Shown: positions 17,238 through 25,845 of the stretch, one piece after another
Position numbering within the stretch: the first letter of the stretch is position 1
Layout: each line of letters begins with the position of its first letter
NCBI GenBank assembly: GCA_963799415.1
Contig: CAWCXI010000039.1
Coordinates: forward strand, 1-64,000
Source of the DNA: JAMXLO01 sp963799415
Lineage (GTDB): Bacteria; Pseudomonadota; Alphaproteobacteria; Acetobacterales; Acetobacteraceae
Length of the DNA stretch: 64,000 bases
Reading direction: 5' to 3'
The notes under the pieces: model-generated
What the model saw: the letters and a program-made list of their open reading frames with translations, nothing else
The model's database searches: none
Told to the model about the DNA's origin: nothing
Made by a program: the position numbers and the translations under genes

Positions 17238-18023
17238 ATGGACGCGCTCAGTGCGTTGAGGTTGCAGATCGAGTGGGGGGCGGATGAGGCGCTGGAGGAT
17301 GCGCCGGTGGATCGGCTGGCAGCGCCCCCTCCCCCCGCCCCCCTCCCGCAAGGGGAGGGGGAGAAGGCTCTCGGTTCTTCCCCGCCCTTGGCGCGCGGCA
17401 CTGCAGCGGAACGCGCAACTCAGTGCGCTGGCGCGGCGGGCACATTGGAGGAGCTGCGCACCGCCGTCGCGGGGTTCGACGGGTGCGGTCTGCGCAATAC
17501 CGCCAGCCACCTGGTGTTCGCCGAGGGCGATCCGGCGGCGACACTGCTGCTGATCGGCGAGCCTCCAACGGCGGACGAGGATCGGTCGGGCTCGGCGTTC
17601 GCGGGACCGGCGGGCGCCTATCTGGATCGGATGCTCGCCTCGATCGAGCTGGAGCGCGGCAGGCTCATGCTGGCGCCGCTGATCCCCTGGCGGCCGCCCG
17701 GCGACCGGCCGCCCAGTCCGACCGAGTTGGCCGTCTGTCTGCCGTTCCTGCATCGGCTGATCACTCTCGTCGCGCCGCGCCGGCTGCTGCTGGTGGGGCT
17801 GCTCGCGGCGCGGTCGCTGCTGCCGCAGACCGCCTCGCGTCGCCGGCCGCGCGGGGCGTGGATGGATGTTGCGGTACCGGGCACGTCGCTGGCGGTGCCG
17901 ACGCTGCCGACATTCAGCGCGGCCGAGCTGATGCGCGACCCGAGCAACCGGCGCGCCGCGTGGGATGATCTGCGCCTGCTACGCGCGACGCTCGATGAGG
18001 ACGCGGCACCTGCGGGGGAATAA
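17238..18023 (+). CDS. Uracil-DNA glycosylase family protein
   Basis: A type 4-like uracil-DNA glycosylase homologue of 261 residues. The conserved active-site region is 'TLLLIGEPPTADEDRSGSAF' followed by 'AGPAGAYLDRML', matching the family GEAPG-x-E-D-x2-G-x-PFxG with changes (APG replaced by PPT). The C-terminal motif that normally reads HP is 'LPTLPTFSAAELMRDPSNRR', so the usual His is replaced by Ser-Ala. Only one of the Fe-S cysteines seen in classical type 4 enzymes is recognisable (FDGCGLRNTA). Residues about 28-50 (PPPPAPLPQGEGEKALGSS) are encoded by an inserted GC palindrome. It starts 9 bp after the aminotransferase stop. Enzyme activity is uncertain. Confidence 0.72.
   Translation: MDALSALRLQIEWGADEALEDAPVDRLAAPPPPAPLPQGEGEKALGSSPPLARGTAAERATQCAGAAGTLEELRTAVAGFDGCGLRNTASHLVFAEGDPAATLLLIGEPPTADEDRSGSAFAGPAGAYLDRMLASIELERGRLMLAPLIPWRPPGDRPPSPTELAVCLPFLHRLITLVAPRRLLLVGLLAARSLLPQTASRRRPRGAWMDVAVPGTSLAVPTLPTFSAAELMRDPSNRRAAWDDLRLLRATLDEDAAPAGE
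17325..17361. repeat. GC-rich palindromic repeat inside a coding region
   Basis: CCCCCTCCC-GCAAG-GGGAGGGGG at 17339-17361, preceded by a C-rich run. The same unit recurs in the dppC-dppD spacer near 34324-34415. Here it stays in frame and encodes a proline-rich then PQGEGE linker in the glycosylase-like gene. Confidence 0.7.
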
Positions 18024-19192
18024 CGTCAGGCCGCCGGCGATCAGCAATGCGACTGCCGCCACGATGGACGGCACGGTGAAGCTGCCCAGGCTTTCCGACA
18101 CCACTCCGGCGAAGGTGGGCCCGACGATCTGACCGAGGCCGAACGCGCCGGTCATCAGGGCAAGTACCCGGCGGGGATCACCGGTTGCCAGGGCGCGCGC
18201 CTGCACCAGGCCCAGCGCGGTGAGGCCCATGAAGGTGCCGCCCACCAGGAGTCGCCGCAAGAAACACTCCGGTCACGGTCGGCCAGGCGACGCTGGCCAG
18301 CACACCTCCGGCCTCGACCAGACATGCCAGGGCGAAGGTCGTCGGAACGCCGAGGCGCGTGGAGATCGATGTCCACAGGAGCGACCGATGGCGTCGCGGC
18401 CAGGCCGAACACGACCCAGATCTCGGGTTCCAGGGCACGGATCGCCGGCATGCCGCGGACGATGGTCACCAGGAAGGTGGCAGTGATCACGTAGCCGAAG
18501 CCGAACAGCCCGTAGGCGGCGATGAAACGGCGCAGACCTGGATCGGTCGCTGGCGTGGCCTGTGGCCGCACCGATGCGTGACGCGTGCGCTGCGCCATCG
18601 CGGATCAGCAGCGCCACCGCGAGCGTCCCGGCGAGCGACAGCAATCCACTGCCGAGCCACAGCGATCGCCACGAGCCGCCGGCGCTGGTCAACGCTGCGA
18701 CCAGGACGGCAGACGCGGCGATTCCGGTGCCGACGCCAGCAAAGTGCAGTGCCGACAGACCGGGGCGGCGCGTTTCGGCGAGACGCTCCAGCACCATGGC
18801 GGAGGCAAATACCAGCACGATCGCGCTCGCGGCGCCGCCGAGGCAGCGAAGGACCAGGAATGGCAACAGGAATGCGCCAGGCCCATGGCGCTGGTCGTGA
18901 TCGCACTGACCGGCAGAGAACCCACCAGCCAGCGGCGGCGCGATCCCGGCAGACTTGGCCAGGCCGCCAGCAAGGCGCCGAGGAGGTAGCCGAGAAAGTT
19001 GGCCGAGGCGATCAGTCCGGCGGCTGACCTGCCGAGACCCAGCGCCGTCGATCATGGCCGGCAGGATCGGCGTATAGACGAAGCGGCCGATGCCGAGGGC
19101 GGTGGCCAGGGCGATCAGGCCGCCGAACGCGCTGGACAGGGTTCGGTCGTGGTCGGGCGAACGCGGCCGGCTGAGACTGGTTCTCGCTGCAT
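17979..19192 (-). pseudogene. MFS transporter, YbfB/YjiJ type, several frameshifts
   Basis: Pieces of one major facilitator are spread over all three minus frames. In order they are 'ALATALGIGRFVYTPILPAM', 'RCLGGAASAIVLVFASAMVL', 'SALHFAGVGTGIAASAVLVA', 'GLRRFIAAYGLFGFGYVITA', 'RLGVPTTFALACLVEAGGVL' and 'GAFGLGQIVGPTFAGVVSES'. The opening G-I-G-R-F-x-Y-T-P-x-L-P is characteristic of the YbfB/YjiJ family. At least five indels are needed to join them. Conservation of every piece suggests sequence error over decay, but a pseudogene cannot be excluded. It probably starts at 19192 (MQREPVS) and overlaps the glycosylase gene tail by about 45 bp. It is divergent from a LysR gene, the usual regulator arrangement. 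Confidence 0.7.
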
Positions 19193-19282
19193 GACGCGGA
19201 GGTATGTCGTGTGGGCAATTCCAGGAAACGATTTTTGTGATAGATGCAATCGATTCGTACAGATAGCTAGTAGGGGCCGTTG

Positions 19283-20165
19283 ATGGACGCCAGCGATCTG
19301 AGAGTGTTCGAGGCGGTGGCTCGGCTCGGTGGCATGAACCGGGCGGCAACCGAGCTGAACACTGTGCAGTCCAACGTGACCGCGCGCATCCAGGCGCTGG
19401 AGGCGGAGATCGGCATCACGCTGTTCGAGCGCCACAGCCGCGGTGTGCGCTGACCCAGGCGGGGCACCGGCTGCTGCCTTATGCCGGCGAGTTGTCGCGG
19501 CTGCTGGTCGATGCGATGCACGCTGCGCGCGACGACGGTGCGCCGCGCGGCACGCTGACGATCGGGTCGCTGGAGACGACGGCTGCATTGCGCCTGACGC
19601 CGTTGCTGACGCGCTATGCGGCTGACAATCCGGCGGTCGATTTCGTGCTGCGCACCGGCACCACCTGCGAGCTGGTCGGCGAGGTCCTGGAACAGCGGGT
19701 GGATGGCGCGTTCGTCTGCGGGCCGGTGGCCCATCCCGACCTCGAAGAGCAGACGATGTTTCGCGAGGAACTGGTGGTGCTGGCGGCACCCGATGTGGCG
19801 TCGCTTGATGCCGCGCTGGAGGCCGGCGAAGTGCGGCTCGTCGTGCTCCGCGCAGGGTGTTCGTACCGCCAGATGCTGGAAGCGCTGCTGGCGCGCCGCG
19901 GCATCGTCGTGCAGCGCCAGTTGGAGTTCGGCACATTGGAGGCGATCTTCGGCTGCGTCAGCGCCGGTCTTGGCATCACCTTGCTGCCGCGCGCGTTGGT
20001 GGGCGGCGTGTGCGAGGCGGGGCGTGTCAGTGCCCATACGTTGCCGCGCGGCGACGCGATGGTGGATACCGTGTTCGTCCGCCGTCGCGACCGCTTCATG
20101 TCCAGCGCGCTGCGGGCGTTTCTCGCCTGCGCGTCCGAGGGGATGTCACGGCACGGGCGGCTTAG
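19283..20165 (+). CDS. LysR family transcriptional regulator (frameshifted)
   Basis: N-terminal winged helix 'MDASDLRVFEAVARLGGMNR' and 'TELNTVQSNVTARIQALEAE', then 'LFERHSRGVR'. A missing base near 19450 breaks the frame, after which 'LTQAGHRLLPYAGELSRLLV' resumes. The periplasmic-binding-like effector domain follows ('GTLTIGSLETTAALRLTPLL', 'FGCVSAGLGITLLPRALVG'). The frame then stays open into the MoaB gene; a stop at 20163-20165 in another frame is where the gene probably ends, implying one more indel near 20150. It is divergent from the MFS gene with a 90-bp spacer, so it likely regulates that transporter. Confidence 0.8.
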
Positions 20166-20205
20166 TGCCGCAACATTTGCATCGCCAGACCAGGAGACAG
20201 CTCCC

Positions 20206-20757
20206 ATGGCACGCATCGACGAGACCCGACCGTTCATCGCGGTGAACATCGCCATCCTCACCGTGTCGGACACGCGCACGCTGGCCAACGACACGTCGGG
20301 CGACGCGCTGGCCGAGCGCATTGGGACAGCCGGCCATCGCGTCGCCGCGCGCGCGATCGAGAAGGACGACGCCGGTGCGATCGAGCGCCATCTTGCGCGG
20401 CTGGATCGCCGATCGGCGAGATCGACGTGGTGATCACCACCGGCGGCACCGGCATCACCGGCCGCGACGTGACGCCGGAGGCGTTCGACCGCGTGCTGGA
20501 GAAGCGCATCGAGGGCTTCGGCGAGCTGTTCCGCATGCTGAGCTACCAGAAGATCGGCACGTCGACGATGCAGTCGCGCGCGCTCGGCGGCGTTGCCGGC
20601 GGGACCTACCTGTTCGCGCTTGCCCGGCAGCACCGGCGCGGTGAAGGACGCGTGGGACGACATACTGGTGTTCCAGCTCGACAACCGGTTTCGCCCCTGC
20701 AACCTGGTGGAGCTGATGCCGCGGCTGCAGGAGCATCTCAGGACGGCAGCGGCGTAG
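20206..20757 (+). CDS. moaB: Molybdenum cofactor biosynthesis protein MoaB (two frameshifts)
   Basis: MoaB/MogA-type protein that adenylylates molybdopterin. Three frames join as 'FIAVNIAILTVSDTRTLAND', then 'DVVITTGGTGITGRDVTPEA' with the hallmark GGTG, 'RMLSYQKIGTSTMQSRALGG', and after a second slip 'LPGSTGAVKDAWDDIL' to a stop at 20757. The breaks are near 20405 and 20619; the second is fixed by removing one T from GCGCTTGCCCGG. Its roughly 183 residues match MoaB. GGAGACAG precedes ATG 20206. As read, the LysR frame runs straight into it, which I attribute to an indel, not a real fusion. It overlaps the convergent DJ-1-like gene end. Confidence 0.85.
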
Positions 20758-21425
20758 CCGCTCGGGCCACGATCGCTTCCCGTTCCCTCGCGCATTGCGG
20801 CGCCGCGGGCGCGTGCGGCCTGGACGACGTCGGCGGGCGCCGTCTCGGGGGTTCCCGCATCGAACGGCGGTGCCGGCGCGTATTCGATCTGCAACTGAAT
20901 TGCCTGCGCGACCTGTGGGCCGGCGAGTTCCGCCACCATGGTCAGCGCGAAATCGATGCCGGCGGTGACACCACCGCCGGTGAACAGGTTGCCATCGCGC
21001 ACCACGCGGCCATTGGTGGGCGTCGCGCCGAATGCGGGGAGCAGATCGCGGGCGCCCCAGTGCGATGTTGCTCGCTTGCCGCGCAGCAGACCGGCGGCGC
21101 CCAGTACCAGCGAGCCGGTGCAGACCGAGCTGACGTAGCGCGCGCTCGCGGCCTGCTGGCGCAGCCAGTCGAGGATTTCGGGATCCTCCATCAGCGCATT
21201 GACGCCTGGGCCGCCGGGCACACAGACGACGTCGAGCGGCGGGCAGTCGCGCAGCGTGGCGTAGGGCAGCAGACGCAGGCCGGAATCCGCCTCGATCGGT
21301 TCCAGCGTCTTCGACAGCAACAGCACCTGGGCATCGGGCACCCGCGTGAACACCTCGAACGGGCCGGTGAGGTCGAGCTGCGTCATGCGCGGGAACAGCA
21401 ACAGTCCAATCCGTAGCGTCGGCAT
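20738..21425 (-). CDS. DJ-1/PfpI (GATase1-like) family protein (one frameshift near C terminus)
   Basis: About 228 residues. It begins 'MPTLRIGLLLFPRMTQLDLT', has the ThiJ/PfpI core 'LDVVCVPGGPGVNALMEDPE' and the nucleophile elbow 'RYVSSVCTGSLVLGAAGLL' with its cysteine, then 'RATSHWGARDLLPAFGATPT'. Relatives include isonitrile-hydratase-like enzymes and the sensor half of AraC-type regulators, but no DNA-binding domain follows, so this is the stand-alone enzyme-like form. Removing one G near 20780 gives 'EEREAIVARAATPLPS' and a stop at 20738, overlapping the moaB end; as read, the frame runs on for more than 1 kb without meaning. Function unknown beyond the family. Confidence 0.8.
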
Positions 21426-21471
21426 GGCGGAATTCTCCTGCTGGACAACGCAATCCTGCCGCGGCGCCCGG

Positions 21472-22062
21472 TTATTGCCAGGGCCGCTCCGCGCGGCGCG
21501 ACCTGTGCCAATCCGCGGCGTTGTCCACGTCGTGCAGGGTGCGCAGCAGGGCGATGCGCCAGCCGGCGAAGTTGGCCAGCGTGTCGGCCAGCGCGAACTC
21601 GGTGGACCAACGCACCGCCGCGAACGGACGCGCGGGACGGCGCGGCGACATCGCGACCAGCCAATAGCCGCCGTCCGCCGCCGGGCCGAATGCTGCCGGC
21701 GCACTGCCGAGTGCGCGAAAGGCGGCGCGAGCATCGGGCGGCCCGGCGTCCGGGATGTCGCAGCCGATGATGGCAACGCGACCGCGGCGAAAGCGCTGGA
21801 AGGCACGCTGCATGCGGACGCCGAGGTCGCCGCCGCCCTGGGCCAGCCGGAGAACGCGGGCAGGCAGGCGGAATCGCGCGTGGTCAGGCGTGATCGCGAG
21901 CACGGTGCGGAAGCGCCGGTCGGCCGCCAGGGCGCGCACCAGCCGGGTCATCGTCGCGACGTGGAACCGCAAGGCGGCGCGGTCGCCGATGTCACGTGCC
22001 AGTCGCCGCTTGACCGCTCCGAGGTGCGGGGCACGGGCGAACACCACCACTGTGTCCTTCAT
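21472..22062 (-). CDS. TIGR04282 family (DUF2064) glycosyltransferase-like protein
   Basis: 196 residues with the nucleotide-diphospho-sugar transferase-like fold of DUF2064. It starts 'MKDTVVVFARAPHLGAVKRR', then 'TVLAITPDHARF', 'GDLGVRMQRAFQRF', 'VAIIGCDIPDAGPPDARAAF' and 'FGPAADGGYWLVAMSPR', all family signatures. The family is named for arsenosugar biosynthesis clusters, but many members occur without arsenic genes, as here. It overlaps the upstream TIGR04283 gene by 4 bp (ATGA type), a translationally coupled pair. Confidence 0.88.
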   Translation of the reverse strand: MKDTVVVFARAPHLGAVKRRLARDIGDRAALRFHVATMTRLVRALAADRRFRTVLAITPDHARFRLPARVLRLAQGGGDLGVRMQRAFQRFRRGRVAIIGCDIPDAGPPDARAAFRALGSAPAAFGPAADGGYWLVAMSPRRPARPFAAVRWSTEFALADTLANFAGWRIALLRTLHDVDNAADWHRSRRAERPWQ

Positions 22063-22730
22063 CGGTAGAGCCTTGCGATGTGCCGCGGCGGGACGCCGGC
22101 GAAATACAGCGTCAGGCAGGTGAGATTGCGCAGGGAGCGGCTATACCACCCCTGGCGCTGCCACTTCTCAGCGGACGTAATCGCGGTTGCCTCCAGAGCC
22201 ACCAGTCGCCGGCGGCCGAGGCGGCGGACGAGGTCGACGTCCTCCATGAGCGGCAACGGCCTGATGCCGCCCACCGCCGCCAGCAGATCGCGCTGGATCA
22301 GCAGGCCCTGGTCGCCATAGGGCAGCGCCAGCGCGCGGCAACGCCAGGCGACCAGCCGCTCCAGCTGCCGCGCACGGGGATCTTCGGTGTCCAGCGCAAA
22401 GCGGAAATAGCCGGCGCGGGTGGGGTCCAGTAGGGCCTGTCGCCATCCCGGGGGCAGCCGCGTATCGGCGTGCAGCAGGAGCAGCCATTCGCCATGTGCG
22501 GCCGCCACGCCGACTGCCAGCTGCGCGCCGCGTCCACGGGTCGCCCCGAGCACACGTGCCCCGAGCCGGGCCGCCAGCGCCTGAGTTCCGTCGTCGCTGC
22601 CGCCGTCCACGACCACAATCTCGTCTGCGTCAGCAACCGACGCCAGCGTCACGGCCAGCGAATGCGCAGCGTTGAGCGTCGGGATCACAACCGAGAGCGT
22701 GTTCCTATATTGTTCTTGACCGGCCGCCAT
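22059..22730 (-). CDS. TIGR04283 family GT2 glycosyltransferase
   Basis: 223 residues, GT-A fold. N-terminal 'LSVVIPTLNAAHSLAVTLAS', donor-binding 'EIVVVDGGSDDGTQALAARL' and 'GEWLLLLHADTRLPPGW' with a H-A-D metal motif, and 'LMEDVDLVRRLGRRRLVALE' where the ED corresponds to the catalytic base region of GT2 enzymes. It pairs with TIGR04282 (4-bp overlap), as the two families do in many genomes. A short hydrophobic C terminus (LRNLTCLTLYFAGVPPRHIA) may associate with the membrane. Acceptor unknown. Confidence 0.88.
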   Translation of the reverse strand: MAAGQEQYRNTLSVVIPTLNAAHSLAVTLASVADADEIVVVDGGSDDGTQALAARLGARVLGATRGRGAQLAVGVAAAHGEWLLLLHADTRLPPGWRQALLDPTRAGYFRFALDTEDPRARQLERLVAWRCRALALPYGDQGLLIQRDLLAAVGGIRPLPLMEDVDLVRRLGRRRLVALEATAITSAEKWQRQGWYSRSLRNLTCLTLYFAGVPPRHIARLYR

Positions 22731-22771
22731 GGGTTTGCCAGTCTTCCTTGCGAACGAACGGGGAACACATC

Positions 22772-23890
22772 ATGCGCGATCAGCCGGATGCTGGCAACAT
22801 GCCCTCGCTCGCCCGAAAGGGTCGTGGCGCCGTCACCAACCCGCCGGTGCGCTTCGACAGACAGGTGATCAGCCCGTTCGACGACGGCTGGGACACGCTG
22901 AATGCCGAGTTCGGCGAGCTGCCGAAGCTTACCACCACGCTGACGCGCGATGCGACCAAGTCGGCAATCGCCTGGAACAGCTCGCCCGACATCGGCTTCG
23001 ACCGTGCGGTCAATCCGTATCGCGGCTGCGAGCATGGCTGCATCTACTGCTATGCGCGACCCACGCACGCCTATCTCGGCTACTCGCCCGGCCTGGATTT
23101 CGAGACCAAGCTGGTCTTCAAGCCGGATGTGGCGGAGCTGCTGGAGAAGGAGCTGCGCAAGGCGGGATACAAAGCGCGCACCCTGGCGCTGGGTTCGAAC
23201 ACCGATCCGTATCAGCCGGTCGAGCGCACGCTGAAGCTGACGCGCTCGGTGCTCCAGGTGCTGGACCGGTTCAATCATCCGGTCGGCATCGTGACCAAAT
23301 CGGCGGGCGTGTTGCGCGATCTCGACATTCTGAGCTCGATGGCACAGCGCAGGCTGGCGCGTGTGTATGTGTCTGTCACCACGCTGGATGCGGGTCTCGC
23401 TCGCCGAATGGAGCCGCGGGCTGCAACGCCGGAGCGACGGTTGCACGCGATCGCCGAACTGACGCGGGCGGGTGTGCCATCGGGGGTGATGGTGGCGCCG
23501 ATGATCCCGGGGCTGAACGACGCCGAGATGGAGAAGATCGTCGAGGCGGCGGCCCGCGCGGGCGCGCGGCATGCCGGCTACGTGCTGTTGCGCCTGCCGC
23601 ACGAGCTGCGGCAGATGTTCGAGGACTGGCTGACGACGCACTTTCCCGATCGCTCGAAGCATGTGCTCAATCTGATCCGCGAGACGCGGGCGGGTGCGCT
23701 CAGCGATGCGCGGTTCCATCACCGGTTCTCGGGACAGGGCGTGTATGCCGATCTGTTGCTGCGCCGGTTCATGCGGGCGACGCGGCAATGGGGATTGGAT
23801 GAGGCGCGCGAGGGGCTGGATTGCGGGAGGTTCGCTGTGCCGGACGATGGAAAGCTGGCGGTGGCGCACGAGCAGATGACGCTGTTCTGA
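22772..23890 (+). CDS. PA0069/Rv2578c-type radical SAM protein
   Basis: About 372 residues. The radical SAM cluster motif is C86-x3-C90-x2-C93 in 'NPYRGCEHGCIYCYARPTHA'. The N-terminal 'RFDRQVISPFDDGWD' and 'GYSPGLDFETKLVFKPDVAE' identify the PA0069 family, distant from spore photoproduct lyase and of unknown reaction, sometimes suggested to act in DNA repair. ATG 22772 (MRDQPDAGN) is preferred over 22748. It is divergent from the glycosyltransferase pair with only 41 bp between the starts, so the promoters overlap. Confidence 0.9.
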   Translation: MRDQPDAGNMPSLARKGRGAVTNPPVRFDRQVISPFDDGWDTLNAEFGELPKLTTTLTRDATKSAIAWNSSPDIGFDRAVNPYRGCEHGCIYCYARPTHAYLGYSPGLDFETKLVFKPDVAELLEKELRKAGYKARTLALGSNTDPYQPVERTLKLTRSVLQVLDRFNHPVGIVTKSAGVLRDLDILSSMAQRRLARVYVSVTTLDAGLARRMEPRAATPERRLHAIAELTRAGVPSGVMVAPMIPGLNDAEMEKIVEAAARAGARHAGYVLLRLPHELRQMFEDWLTTHFPDRSKHVLNLIRETRAGALSDARFHHRFSGQGVYADLLLRRFMRATRQWGLDEAREGLDCGRFAVPDDGKLAVAHEQMTLF

Positions 23891-24009
23891 GGATACAGCG
23901 CCGACAGCCGATCGGGTGTTCGGATCAAGGCGCCAAATTGGAATTCTTCTTGCTCATCCCGTGGTCGCGCTTCGCCGCACGCCAGAGTTAGCCGCGTAAC
24001 TGCTGCTCG

Positions 24010-24471
24010 TCAGCGTCCTGCTGTCCTCTTTCTCAGGATTTCCAGCATCGCATCGAGGCCGAGAATGTAGGAGTGCATCCCGAAGCCGGTGATCACCCCT
24101 TCCGCCACATCGGAGAGAACGCAGTGGATGTTGCGCTTTGCAATGCTGCTGATGTGCACCTCCACGTACGGCAACGCTGCTCCTTTGATGCAGTCCTTCA
24201 AGGCAAAGCCGGCGTAGGTAAAGCCGGCCGGGTTCATGACCAGCCCATCGAAGCCTTCGTCGATCGCCTGATATATACGGTTGATCGCGTCGCCTTCGAT
24301 GTTGGTATAGAAGATCTCCAGTTGATAGCCGTGATCCTGAGCGTGGCGCTGCAACGTGGCGTCCAGCTCAGCCGGGGTTGTCGAGCCATAGATCTCCGGC
24401 TCGCGCCGCCCCAGGAACGTCAGATTGGCTCCTTGCAACAGCAGAATCTTCGCCACCGCAACCTCCATCAT
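24010..24471 (-). CDS. Type II 3-dehydroquinate dehydratase-like protein with altered active site
   Basis: 153 residues with AroQ fold signatures: 'LLLQGANLTFLGRREPEIYG' (loop Arg and Tyr present), 'TNIEGDAINRIYQAIDEGFD', 'NPAGFTYAGFALKD' and 'VEVHISSIAKRN'. In bona fide AroQ the third motif is NPGAYTHTS, with a His that is part of the active site; here that position is Tyr, and the Ser after it is Gly. The second active-site His (VEVH) is kept. So dehydroquinate dehydration is doubtful and a related lyase or hydratase role is more likely. The start could be ATG 24471, ATG 24468 or an internal GTG. It lies beside a relic of a dimethylformamidase-like gene, within the catabolic region. Confidence 0.75.
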   Translation of the reverse strand: MMEVAVAKILLLQGANLTFLGRREPEIYGSTTPAELDATLQRHAQDHGYQLEIFYTNIEGDAINRIYQAIDEGFDGLVMNPAGFTYAGFALKDCIKGAALPYVEVHISSIAKRNIHCVLSDVAEGVITGFGMHSYILGLDAMLEILRKRTAGR

Positions 24472-24579
24472 GATGCACTGGTCGATGCGCTTGTATCATC
24501 GGCCGGACGCCAGGGCACGTGGCAGGGTCGGAATGGCCGGCGGTGGCGGACAAGGCCCCTATGGTCGGCTGTTTCACTA

Positions 24580-24777
24580 TCACTCGAAGACAGGTGGTGA
24601 GGTCGGCGGGACGCCCGCTTGCAGGGCGAAGGAGCGCACCACGTTTGCCAGCAGCCGGGAGATCGGGCCGTCGAGGCCGCCGTTGCGCCAGAAGCTGCCG
24701 CAGTAGATGATCGAGCCAGAATACCACACCGCTGGACCGCTCGCCGAACACAGCACCGCGTTCCGAGAGGACCTCGA
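24580..24777 (-). pseudogene. C-terminal relic of a dimethylformamidase beta-like gene
   Basis: The minus strand encodes 'SGSIIYCGSFWRNGGLDGPI' followed by 'SRLLANVVRSFAL' and a stop at 24580. The intact protein at 28484-30670 ends 'GSITFCGSLWRNGAFEGPI' and 'SQLLQNVVRRFSI', an unmistakable match over about 45 residues. Further upstream the similarity continues weakly in another frame (EVLSERGAV, GERSSGVVF) and then stops at the nitronate monooxygenase start codon. The rest of the roughly 730-residue gene is missing. A second, paralogous gene was therefore present here and was cut off, probably when the neighbouring gene arrived or a deletion occurred. Confidence 0.8.
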
Positions 24778-25743
24778 ATGCCCGCCATTGAAACAGCCCT
24801 CACCCGTTTGCTCGGCATCGAGCATCCGATCCTGCTTGCGCCGATGGGTGGGGCGGCAGGTGGCCGCCTCGCAGCGGCTGTCACCAATGCCGGCGGGCTC
24901 GGCCTGATCGGCTCGGGCTATGCAAATATCGCCGCGATCCGTGAAGAGCTGACTGAGGCCGGCAATGCGCGCATCGGCGTCGGTTTCATACTCTGGGCGC
25001 TCGAGAAAAACCCCGCGGCGCTCGACGTTGCACTCGACGCCAGGCCTGCAGCGGTGATGTTGTCGTTCGGCGATCCCACGCCGTTCACCGGGCGGATAAA
25101 GGACGCCGGCTGCAAGATCATCTGCCAGGTGCAGACCCTGGCGCAGGCCAGGGAGGCCGCTGCCGCAGGAGCCGATATCATCATTGCACAGGGACGCGAT
25201 GCTGGCGGCCACTCGGGCGTCACCCGAGGCACCATGGGACTTGTGCCGGCTGTAGTCGATGCCGTCACCCCGATTCCGGTGGTCGCGGCGGGCGGCATTG
25301 CCGATGGACGCGGCCTGGCCGCAGCGCTCGCGTTGGGCGCCGCGGGTGTTTCGATGGGAACACGCTTCACCGCATCACGCGAATCGTTGTGGGATGCGGA
25401 AATGAAAGCAGCCACATTGGGGGCTGGAGGCGACCAGACAGAGCAAACCCGGGTGTTCGACGTCGTGCGTGGCGCGCCATGGCCGGCGATCTACCCAGGC
25501 CGTGCGCTGCGCAATGCGTTTTCGGCCCAGTGGAACGGCCTGGAGGACACATTGGCCGCTCAGCAGCCGGAGCAGGAGAAGAGCTACCTGGCGACGGCGG
25601 ACAATGACTACACCACGCGCGTCGTCTGGGCAGGTGAAGGCGTCGATCTGGTGAACGATACGCCCGCCGCATCCGAGATCATCGAGCGGGTCATCGCGCA
25701 GGCGGCGGCAACGCTTATGAATGGCGCCAAACTCGTCCGCTAG
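24778..25743 (+). CDS. Nitronate monooxygenase (2-nitropropane dioxygenase family)
   Basis: A flavin (FMN) enzyme of 321 residues that oxidises alkyl nitronates to carbonyls plus nitrite. It starts 'MPAIETALTRLLGIEHPILL', with 'APMGGAAGGRLAAAVTNAGG' (flavin-binding loop), 'IIAQGRDAGGHSG' holding the proposed catalytic His, and the phosphate-binding 'IPVVAAGGIADGRG' and 'GAAGVSMGTRFTASRES'. ATG 24778 is preferred; the frame is open upstream only through the relic gene region. It lies between the dimethylformamidase relic and the cbtBA genes. Some family members act on enoyl or quinone substrates, so the exact substrate is open. Confidence 0.88.
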   Translation: MPAIETALTRLLGIEHPILLAPMGGAAGGRLAAAVTNAGGLGLIGSGYANIAAIREELTEAGNARIGVGFILWALEKNPAALDVALDARPAAVMLSFGDPTPFTGRIKDAGCKIICQVQTLAQAREAAAAGADIIIAQGRDAGGHSGVTRGTMGLVPAVVDAVTPIPVVAAGGIADGRGLAAALALGAAGVSMGTRFTASRESLWDAEMKAATLGAGGDQTEQTRVFDVVRGAPWPAIYPGRALRNAFSAQWNGLEDTLAAQQPEQEKSYLATADNDYTTRVVWAGEGVDLVNDTPAASEIIERVIAQAAATLMNGAKLVR

Positions 25744-25794
25744 TCAGCGTTGCCGGACGTTGACGCCGCAGCGGATTGCGCCGACGGTCGTTCT

Positions 25795-25845
25795 GTTTAG
25801 AAACGGAAAGCCGGTTGAAATCCGGTGCTGACGCGCCCCGCGTCA
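25795..25845 (+). promoter_or_regulatory. Cobalamin-riboswitch-like leader of cbtBA
   Basis: GAAAGCCGGTTGAAATCCGGTGCTGACGCG in two parts: GAAAGCCGGTTGAAATCCGG (25806-25825) then TGCTGACGCG. This resembles the conserved B12-box core (GCCGGTG-AAATCCGG-GCTGACxCGC). It ends just upstream of GAGGAG and ATG 25862 of cbtB, and cbt genes are known B12-riboswitch targets. Only about 118 bp separate it from the upstream stop, less than a full element, so 5' parts would overlap the preceding gene or it is a short variant. Confidence 0.5.

Noticed and set aside
19492..20433. LysR-MoaB fusion protein
   Set aside because: The frame runs through both, but MoaB has its own ATG with a ribosome-binding site and a LysR stop lies one frame away at 20163-20165; an indel is the simpler explanation.
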